Shown in pieces: positions 1 through 5,336 of a DNA stretch of 9,674 nucleotides (position 1 is its first letter; each line of letters begins with the position of its first letter). Location: positions 16,665-26,338 of the forward strand of contig DDBL01000165.1 in the NCBI GenBank assembly GCA_002333425.1, read 5' to 3'. The notes under the pieces are model-generated. The model was not told where the DNA came from. It saw nothing but the letters and a program-made list of their open reading frames with translations, and ran no database searches. The position numbers were made by a program, and so were the translations under genes. Source of the DNA: Leptospiraceae bacterium UBA2033. GTDB lineage: Bacteria; Spirochaetota; Leptospiria; Leptospirales; Leptospiraceae.

Positions 1-153
1 GCTGAACAAGCTGGTGGTATGGCAGTGACTGTAGGTGGGGAAAGAATTTTAGATTTAGAGCCAACTGGTCTTCATCAAAGAACAACACTTGTAACTGGTA
101 GCAAAAAAGAAGTCGAATTCTTTTTGGAATATGCAAAACAAATTGCGAAGTAA
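1..153 (+). CDS. fbp: Class I fructose-1,6-bisphosphatase, C-terminal end (partial)
   Basis: This is the last 50 codons of a gene that begins before the window; the frame is open from base 1 and stops with TAA at 151-153. The peptide starts AEQAGG and continues with ILDLEPTGLHQR and a GSKKEVEFF segment. This matches the C-terminal pattern of class I fructose-1,6-bisphosphatase: EQAGG, then I-L-(D/E)-(I/L)-x-P, then LHQR, then a GS(K/R)xxVE helix. The family removes the 1-phosphate from fructose-1,6-bisphosphate in gluconeogenesis, in the cytoplasm. The metal- and substrate-binding core lies outside the window, so activity cannot be judged here. Identification rests on motif recognition of the tail only. 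Confidence 0.85.
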   Translation, partial: AEQAGGMAVTVGGERILDLEPTGLHQRTTLVTGSKKEVEFFLEYAKQIAK

Positions 154-227
154 AAAAGTAAGACAGAGATTACTTATGAAAATCAAGATAGGTTGAATAA
201 AATGTTTTTTTCTGACGAAAAATGGGT

Positions 228-307
228 TTGGGCGGTAGCCCAAGAAGCTGCCGGCAGTCATTCCCTGCCAAACTCTCACTGTCTCCCGAAGGGAGACGGT
301 GAGAGTT
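228..307. repeat. Multi-hairpin intergenic element (possible interspersed repeat)
   Basis: Three inverted repeats are packed into 80 bases. Arms 228-233 and 238-243 (TTGGGC/GCCCAA) enclose the loop GGTA. 248-257 is the 10-bp palindrome CTGCCGGCAG, whose right part (253-257) can also pair with 265-269. Arms 271-287 and 291-307 form a 17-bp stem with one G-U pair and the three-base loop GAA. The element is clearly richer in G+C than the AT-rich flanks. It ends five bases before the ribosome binding site of the next gene. There is no T-run after the long stem, so it is not a standard terminator. Whether it recurs in the genome cannot be seen from one copy. Confidence 0.6.
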
Positions 308-311
308 ATGC

Positions 312-316
312 GAGGT
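312..316 (+). promoter_or_regulatory. Ribosome binding site supporting a TTG start
   Basis: GAGGT at 312-316 lies four bases before TTG at 321. The nearby ATG codons at 308 and 317 are in another frame, and the ATG at 308 reaches a stop within about ten codons. The next in-frame ATG is more than 100 codons downstream, inside the conserved core. The TTG is therefore the best start for the Lgt-like gene. Confidence 0.6.
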
Positions 317-320
317 ATGC

Positions 321-1334
321 TTGTTTCCAGTAAATATTGATTGGTTTTTTTTTCAATTTCGAGGATATGAGGGGCATTGGGCGGTTGGAGTTTTACTTCT
401 CGGATACTTTCATCAGAGATGCAGATCTCTCAAGGCTGGTTATAAGTTAGAATGGTACAATACTGCATGGGCAGTAGCCATATTAACCGCGATTGTGTTT
501 GCTAGAATTTTCCACTTTGTATTTTGGGATACTAAGAACTTTCTACAAAATCCAATCATTTTATTGACGTCCACTGGAGGTTTCGCTGTATTAGGCGCTA
601 CAATTGGAACTGCATTTGGTGCTTGGGCGTATTGTAAAAAAACGGGTGTAGATTTTTTAGCTTGGTGTGATTGTCTTATGGTTCCCTTAACTCTTGGATT
701 AGCCATTAGCCGCATTTCTTGTTTTTTGAATGGGGATGCTTATGGTCTTCCTACTGCTTCTATTTTTGGAGTTACATTTTCAGAAGACAGTGATGCTTGG
801 ATGGCTGAGTGGAGATATTTGCACCAATTTTATGCAAATCAGGAAGATCCTTTAGCTGTAATTTCTCAGTTATTTCGTAACTATGTAAATCTTGGGGATA
901 TGCCTTTGCCAGATTCACTTAATCATCTAAAGGCTCTGGGAATTCAAAACCTTGCTGAGTTAACTAAGTATTATCCGCCAACTGCTACTGGGAATTACAA
1001 GGCAGAGTTAGTTAAACTTGGACTTTCTCCTTTTCCAGTGATTTACCCTAAAGTCCATCCAACTCAACTTTATGAGACAGGCATTATGAGTTTTGTTTTG
1101 TATTTAATGTACAAAATTGAAAAATTGGATTGGTCTAAACGTAAGTTATTTTTTATATTCTGGATCTTCTATGGATTAAATCGATTTATTATCGAATTTT
1201 TTCGGGGAGATCGAAATCTTATTCTGGGTAATCTTACTTATGCGCAAGTCATCACTCTTATCATTGTTTTTTTTGCAGTTATTGGATTAACAATTCAAAT
1301 ATTTCTAGCAAGAAAAATTTCAACTGAATCATAA
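321..1334 (+). CDS. Divergent Lgt-family (prolipoprotein diacylglyceryl transferase-like) membrane protein
   Basis: The 337-residue polytopic protein has the Lgt family landmarks: GG-x4-G (86-92), a SRISCFLNGDAYG signature (130-142), HPTQLYE (246-252) and YGLNRFIIEFFRGD (284-297). True Lgt moves diacylglycerol from phosphatidylglycerol to the lipobox cysteine of prolipoproteins in the inner membrane. By-eye alignment with E. coli Lgt keeps the counterparts of R143, G154, Y235, R239 and E243. Three positions reported as important are changed: H103 becomes L91, N146 becomes C134 and Y26 appears to be Ala. E151 becomes D139. The loop between the signature and HPTQLYE is about 100 residues, roughly twice that of E. 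coli. This suggests a paralogue with altered activity rather than the housekeeping Lgt. The start is TTG with GAGGT upstream. An ankyrin lipoprotein gene follows after 19 nt. Confidence 0.8.
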   Translation: MFPVNIDWFFFQFRGYEGHWAVGVLLLGYFHQRCRSLKAGYKLEWYNTAWAVAILTAIVFARIFHFVFWDTKNFLQNPIILLTSTGGFAVLGATIGTAFGAWAYCKKTGVDFLAWCDCLMVPLTLGLAISRISCFLNGDAYGLPTASIFGVTFSEDSDAWMAEWRYLHQFYANQEDPLAVISQLFRNYVNLGDMPLPDSLNHLKALGIQNLAELTKYYPPTATGNYKAELVKLGLSPFPVIYPKVHPTQLYETGIMSFVLYLMYKIEKLDWSKRKLFFIFWIFYGLNRFIIEFFRGDRNLILGNLTYAQVITLIIVFFAVIGLTIQIFLARKISTES

Positions 1335-1353
1335 AAACAAAAAAGGAAATCGT

Positions 1354-2391
1354 ATGGATCAAATTATAAAATATGCAGTAATTCTGCTTTTTGCATTGCA
1401 AGTAGTTAGTTGTGCTGGAAATAAAAAAATATTTCAAGCAGCAAGAGACGGGGATGAAAAAAAGATCAATCAGTATTTGGCTGAAAAAAATGATGTAAAC
1501 ATTCTAGATCAAACCAAAAGTAATCTTCTTTTGTACGCTGCGGGTCACGGTAATATCAATATTGTTAATGCGTTACTCGCCGCAGGTATTGATGTAAATG
1601 CAAGTAACGATAGAAAACGAAATGCACTTATGAATGCAATAAACTTTGGGCATTTGGCAATCGTGAAGTTATTGTTAGAAAAAGGGGCAGATGCAAATTC
1701 AGTGGATTACATTGGTTGGACTCCTCTTATGATTGCAAGTATTCGTTACAATACTGAAATATTTAAAGAAGTATTAAAATACAAACCTGACTTGAACAAA
1801 CAAAATGTCGAGGGGCATACAAGCGCTATGCTCTCTGTGATTCACCAATCCCCAGATGTGCTTCAGTTGCTGATAGAAAAAAAAGCAGATATGAATTTGA
1901 AGGATAACAATGATGAAACCGCACTGATTAAAGCAATCTACAAAAATGATTTTGATTCTATTAAACTTTTGATTAAAGCAAAAGCTGATCCCAATACAAA
2001 AAATAAAGATGGAAAAACGGCACTTATGATTTCTGCTAAAAAAGGACAGGTAGACATGGTGCAATTGCTATTAGCCTCAAAAGCGGATTTGAATTTGAGA
2101 GACTCTTTTGGTTTTACTGCACTTATTTGGGCAGTGAATATGGGAGAGCTAACTATGATTAAGGAATTAATTAAATCAGGTGCGAATATGGATGTTCAAG
2201 ATGAGAAAGGACAAACTGCAATTATGAAAGCTGTCTTACAGGGAAATGTCGAGATGGTTACAATCCTACTCTCAAAAAAATCAAACTTGAATATCAAAGA
2301 TAAAGATGGTAAAACTGCACTAGGCTTAGCGATAGAAAATAACCAAGGAGAAATAGGAGAATTATTAAAAAAGTCCGGTGCTAAAAATTAA
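1354..2391 (+). CDS. Ankyrin-repeat lipoprotein
   Basis: 345 residues. A short hydrophobic leader ends in VVSC, predicting lipidation at Cys20, a loose lipobox typical of spirochaetes. The rest is a solenoid of about ten ankyrin units. The first, degenerate unit covers roughly 21-53; the rest follow with almost exact 33-residue spacing (54-87, 88-120, 121-153, 154-186, 187-219, 220-252, 253-285, 286-318), and a short cap covers 319-345. Consensus elements such as G-x-T-A-L, LL-x-x-x-A-D and the N/D-x-x-D hairpin are clear. Ankyrin arrays bind other proteins; the partner here is unknown. AAGGA at 1343-1347 lies six bases before the ATG. The 19-nt gap from the Lgt-like gene suggests co-transcription. 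The product would face the periplasm or lie on the outer membrane. Confidence 0.88.
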   Translation: MDQIIKYAVILLFALQVVSCAGNKKIFQAARDGDEKKINQYLAEKNDVNILDQTKSNLLLYAAGHGNINIVNALLAAGIDVNASNDRKRNALMNAINFGHLAIVKLLLEKGADANSVDYIGWTPLMIASIRYNTEIFKEVLKYKPDLNKQNVEGHTSAMLSVIHQSPDVLQLLIEKKADMNLKDNNDETALIKAIYKNDFDSIKLLIKAKADPNTKNKDGKTALMISAKKGQVDMVQLLLASKADLNLRDSFGFTALIWAVNMGELTMIKELIKSGANMDVQDEKGQTAIMKAVLQGNVEMVTILLSKKSNLNIKDKDGKTALGLAIENNQGEIGELLKKSGAKN

Positions 2392-2421
2392 ATAAAATAT
2401 TTACATTTTGCACGATTTTCA

Positions 2422-2452
2422 TTGACAAAAATTCAATCAAACCATCTTTAAG
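2422..2452 (+). promoter_or_regulatory. Candidate sigma-70 promoter for the TRL-like lipoprotein gene
   Basis: A perfect -35 box TTGACA lies at 2422-2427. The best -10 matches are TTTAAG at 2447-2452 (19-nt spacer) or the overlapping TAAGAT at 2449-2454. It sits in the 114-nt gap after the ankyrin gene, and the downstream gene has its own terminator, which supports an independent transcription unit. The spacer is longer than the optimum. Confidence 0.45.
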
Positions 2453-2495
2453 ATGAGTGAGTAGGAAAAAAATTTCTTACTTTTATAATTTTTAT

Positions 2496-2499
2496 GGAG
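2496..2499 (+). promoter_or_regulatory. Ribosome binding site that sets the start at 2506
   Basis: GGAG at 2496-2499 is six bases from ATG 2506. The upstream in-frame ATG at 2494 overlaps this site and has only a T-rich stretch before it. The start at 2506 also gives a clean signal peptide beginning MNKNFK. Confidence 0.7.
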
Positions 2500-2505
2500 A
2501 TAAAT

Positions 2506-2919
2506 ATGAATAAAAATTTCAAAAATTCATTAGGTGTTTTAACTGCACTTGCAATTGCAGCAGCTATCGCTTGTAGCGGTGGAAGTGGAAGCGGTGGAAA
2601 TCCATCAATTCAACCAGCTAGTTCTGGTTCTATCATGGACAACGTTAAATCCAACCAAAACTGTGGATGGGGCGTAACTGAGCAAGGAACTGCTGAAGCA
2701 GGTTGTGTTTGGGGAAAAGACGGTGGTAAACCAGTTGGAACAAAAACTGGAAAAGCTTGCACCAATGCAATCCTCGGCCTAATCAGAAGTGGAGACATGA
2801 GTCTTGCTGCTGCTGCTAAACAAGGTGGAATCACTAAAGTAACTTCTGTTGATGCAAGCATCAATAGCTTACTTGGTTCTGTTCTCGTTGAAAGCTGCAT
2901 CTTAGTAAACGGTACCTAA
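2506..2919 (+). CDS. TRL-like family lipoprotein
   Basis: 137 residues from the preferred ATG. The signal peptide (MNKNFK, then a hydrophobic stretch rich in Ala, Leu and Ile) ends in AIAC, predicting lipidation at Cys23. A Gly/Ser-rich linker follows. The C-terminal half (about 80-137) matches the TRL-like family pattern: G-x-x-x-G-x-A-C, ILGLIRSGDMSL, an Ala-rich helix, GGITKVTSVD, then a LLG ... C-x-L-V-N-G end. Members are small secreted or lipid-anchored proteins of unknown function. Besides Cys23 there are four cysteines (53, 67, 85, 131), enough for two disulfides in the periplasm. The sequence is less AT-rich than its neighbours, and its own promoter and strong terminator suggest high, independent expression. 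Family assignment is from motif memory. Confidence 0.82.
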   Translation: MNKNFKNSLGVLTALAIAAAIACSGGSGSGGNPSIQPASSGSIMDNVKSNQNCGWGVTEQGTAEAGCVWGKDGGKPVGTKTGKACTNAILGLIRSGDMSLAAAAKQGGITKVTSVDASINSLLGSVLVESCILVNGT

Positions 2920-2929
2920 TATTTTTTAA

Positions 2930-2985
2930 ATTAAAGTGCTACAGTTTATCTGTAGCACTTTAATCTTCTTCCTTTCTTATTTTTT
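2930..2985 (+). terminator. Strong Rho-independent terminator
   Basis: A perfect 15-bp stem (arms 2930-2944 and 2950-2964, core AAAGTGCTACAG) with the loop TTTAT is followed by a T-rich tract ending in six Ts (2980-2985). It starts 10 bases after the TRL-like stop codon. It separates that gene from the operon beginning at 3020. Confidence 0.9.
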
Positions 2986-3019
2986 AACAAATCTCAATCA
3001 AATCCTCAATAACTAGCAA

Positions 3020-4111
3020 ATGAACTTAAAATTTTGGTTTTATTTATTTTTACTTTTTTTAATCCTTTCGTGCACTGCTGACAGAAAATTAGATAATCCT
3101 ACCGATAAACTGCAAGGTTTTCGATGTGAGGGTAATGACTATTATGTGGATTATATCTGCGATGACGAAAAAGAATATCTAGACTGGGCTGCATCTTACC
3201 CTAAGTATAGAAAATTGCAAGACTTAACTAGAGACGTACTCTTTAACGTGATGAAAGAGACGGGCGACATTGATAAGGCTGCTGCGGTGTTCTATCATCG
3301 TGCCATTACTGAGCCGACAAATCGAAAATTTATCGAATATATTTTTACAAAACAGAATGAATTTTTGCGTAAAATTCCTGATTACTCATCCAAGAAATTG
3401 ATCTTTGCTATTGCCCCTGGAATGTTTTATAAGGATAACAAAGAAGTAGACGCTGATGGAAAATTAATCCGAGCAATCGTCAAACAAATGGGTTTGAGTG
3501 AAGCGGTAATCCCGACAGATCAAACAGGAACAGTTGATGCAAACGGAAAGATCATTTGCGAATTTATCAAAAGCCAAACAGAAATGAAAGGTATCATCAT
3601 CGGCTCTGCTAGTAAAGGAAGTGGTGACTTTAAGAAAGCAATGGAATTTTGCGGCAAAGAGCCGTATTTCGCTAAAGTAGTAGGTTGGTTTAATTTCGGT
3701 GGAATTAACAAGGGAAGTCTTGTTGTAAACGGAATGATGGATCATTGGCTTTATCGCACCGAAGGGAAATTTTATTTCTGGATGATGGGTTATAACTGGG
3801 AAGGTTTGACCTCTATGCGAGGTGGAGAAAATGCTCCACTTAGTAACGAATTAATTATACCAAAACATATGACGGTTGTAAATATTGTAGGAGTTCCTAC
3901 AGCGAGACTTGTAACTGAACGTGGGAAACCATTTTATAACTACCTTGCTCAGTTTGGTCCAAATGAAGGTTTGAATTTACTTTCTGATAGTCACATTGAA
4001 GGAGTTCCGTTGTTTCCTTCGTGGCGTAATGACCATTATTTCCGAGTTCCTATGCCAGAAGAACGAATCAAAGCTTTCATAGCATATATTGTTGAAAAAC
4101 AAGGAAAATAG
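3020..4111 (+). CDS. Alpha/beta-hydrolase-like lipoprotein
   Basis: 363 residues. A hydrophobic leader ends in LILSC, so Cys18 is the likely lipidated residue. The body looks like an alpha/beta-hydrolase. KLIFAIAPGMFYKD (about 125-138) resembles the first core strand and oxyanion region. IIIGSASKGSGD resembles a nucleophile elbow with Ser198. Asp323 (LLSDSHIEG) and His339 (RNDHYFR) sit where the acid and base of the triad are expected. Substrate cannot be read from sequence; esterase, lipase or thioesterase activity is possible. The Lnb-like gene starts 3 nt after the stop and a FAD-protein gene follows, suggesting one operon. No Shine-Dalgarno motif precedes the ATG. Lipoprotein status is firm; the hydrolase call is by pattern only. 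Confidence 0.72.
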   Translation: MNLKFWFYLFLLFLILSCTADRKLDNPTDKLQGFRCEGNDYYVDYICDDEKEYLDWAASYPKYRKLQDLTRDVLFNVMKETGDIDKAAAVFYHRAITEPTNRKFIEYIFTKQNEFLRKIPDYSSKKLIFAIAPGMFYKDNKEVDADGKLIRAIVKQMGLSEAVIPTDQTGTVDANGKIICEFIKSQTEMKGIIIGSASKGSGDFKKAMEFCGKEPYFAKVVGWFNFGGINKGSLVVNGMMDHWLYRTEGKFYFWMMGYNWEGLTSMRGGENAPLSNELIIPKHMTVVNIVGVPTARLVTERGKPFYNYLAQFGPNEGLNLLSDSHIEGVPLFPSWRNDHYFRVPMPEERIKAFIAYIVEKQGK

Positions 4112-4114
4112 TTT

Positions 4115-5329
4115 ATGAATCGAATTATTTTAATTTTTAGTTTTATTTTTTCTATCTCTTTGTATTCACAAGCAGATGCAGAAATCAATCGTCAAAATAA
4201 AGAAAAGTTCACCACTTTTATTAATTCCTTAACAGAGTCAGAGTTAAAGGAAGTTAAGATTCAGCTAATTACAGTGGATACTCTTCCGAGCGTTACAACT
4301 GCATTTGGTCATTCTGCATTAAGAGTTTATACAGGAAAACAATTTGAGGACAAAGATTTTTATATTGACTTTGGTGAATATGATGAATCGGCATCTTTCA
4401 TTTGGCGCTTCTTAAAGGGGCAGGCAAAATTTTATATTACTGTAAAAACTATGGCAACAGCTTACACCATGTGGGATGTTACTGGTAGAGGAATGTATGC
4501 ATCTGAATTTATCTTAGATAATGTGCAGAAAAAACTTTTTTTTAAAAACTTAAATGAGTTAATCGAAAAATACAAAGATGGATATGAGTATGAAAATTTC
4601 ACAGGAAATTGTGTTACTTATATCAGGGATGTAGTAGGGGCTACTTATGGTAATCCTCTAAAGCTTGAAACAGAAAAAAACAAAAGAACTTGGCGATCAC
4701 GTGTTCTTCCTTATTCCAATCGACTTTTATTTCTACGAATTCCTGAAAAACTTTTATTCGATCATGACACAGATAAGGAAAGAAATTTAACAGAGCTAAT
4801 CTATCTTCCTTTTGATTTACTCATTAGTTTAGAAGATGCTAAGTTAGTTACAGAAAGAGAACTATTACACAGAAATTTTTGGAAACTACCAAATGATAGT
4901 TTTGATTTTGTGGGAACATTTGCTTTTTTAATTTTTGTATTTATTGTTCTTGGGCAAATCCCTGTTTACTTCAAACCGATGATCGACAGAAAAGGGGAAA
5001 TTCTATTTTCTCTAATGTCAGGCATTGGAGGATTTGCTACTTATTTGGTTTGGCAGTTTACTTCTTTTAATTTTATGAATGAGACCTTAATGGTTTTGGT
5101 GTTTAGTCCAATTGACTTTTTCTTATTAAAGAAAAATAAACTTTCTCACAAAGTTCATCTAAGTATTATTCTTTTAAGAGTTTTTATGTTACTAGTAGCT
5201 TTGATTCTAAGATTAACTCTTTACAAACAAAGTATTGATACAGCTTTATTTTTCAGTTCTCTTTTCTTTCTATTGTATCTATTTAACTTTTTAAGAACTT
5301 CTAAAACAAACACAGTTAAAGCAGTTTAA
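4115..5329 (+). CDS. Lnb-like (DUF4105) periplasmic domain with C-terminal membrane helices
   Basis: 404 residues. A signal peptide (MNRIILIFSFIFSISLYSQA) leads into a DUF4105 / Lnb N-terminal-type domain at about 45-255, then about five hydrophobic segments near 262-285, 294-317, 325-341, 346-370 and 374-394. Family hallmarks are AFGHSALRVY (His66), an FIWRFLKG segment and FTGNCVTYIRD (Cys166, Asp172). The Cys/His pair is the probable catalytic centre of this cysteine-enzyme-like fold. A Bacteroides member, Lnb, N-acylates lipoproteins in bacteria without Lnt, so lipoprotein or other acyl transfer at the periplasmic face is a reasonable hypothesis, not proof. AAGGA at 4101-4105 lies within the end of the preceding gene, and the 3-nt gap indicates translational coupling with the lipoprotein hydrolase. 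Confidence 0.8.
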   Translation: MNRIILIFSFIFSISLYSQADAEINRQNKEKFTTFINSLTESELKEVKIQLITVDTLPSVTTAFGHSALRVYTGKQFEDKDFYIDFGEYDESASFIWRFLKGQAKFYITVKTMATAYTMWDVTGRGMYASEFILDNVQKKLFFKNLNELIEKYKDGYEYENFTGNCVTYIRDVVGATYGNPLKLETEKNKRTWRSRVLPYSNRLLFLRIPEKLLFDHDTDKERNLTELIYLPFDLLISLEDAKLVTERELLHRNFWKLPNDSFDFVGTFAFLIFVFIVLGQIPVYFKPMIDRKGEILFSLMSGIGGFATYLVWQFTSFNFMNETLMVLVFSPIDFFLLKKNKLSHKVHLSIILLRVFMLLVALILRLTLYKQSIDTALFFSSLFFLLYLFNFLRTSKTNTVKAV

Positions 5330-5336
5330 AAATAGC

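Noticed and set aside
198..203. TAAAAT as a -10 box for the Lgt-like gene
   Set aside because: Only a weak -35 (TTATGA, 174-179) is available; AT-rich DNA gives such matches by chance.
55..279. Minus-strand 74-residue open frame starting MRVWQG
   Set aside because: It overlaps the fbp end and the hairpin element, has no convincing ribosome site, and its tail is Phe/Leu/Cys-rich antisense-like sequence.
271..307. 17-bp hairpin as a Rho-independent terminator for fbp
   Set aside because: There is no T-run after the stem; the following bases are ATGCGAGGTATGC. It could still stop RNA decay or pause polymerase, so it is listed as a structural element only.
1774..2064. Minus-strand open frame inside the ankyrin gene
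   Set aside because: It is a shadow of the ankyrin coding frame: Phe/Cys/Ile-rich, with no start signals.
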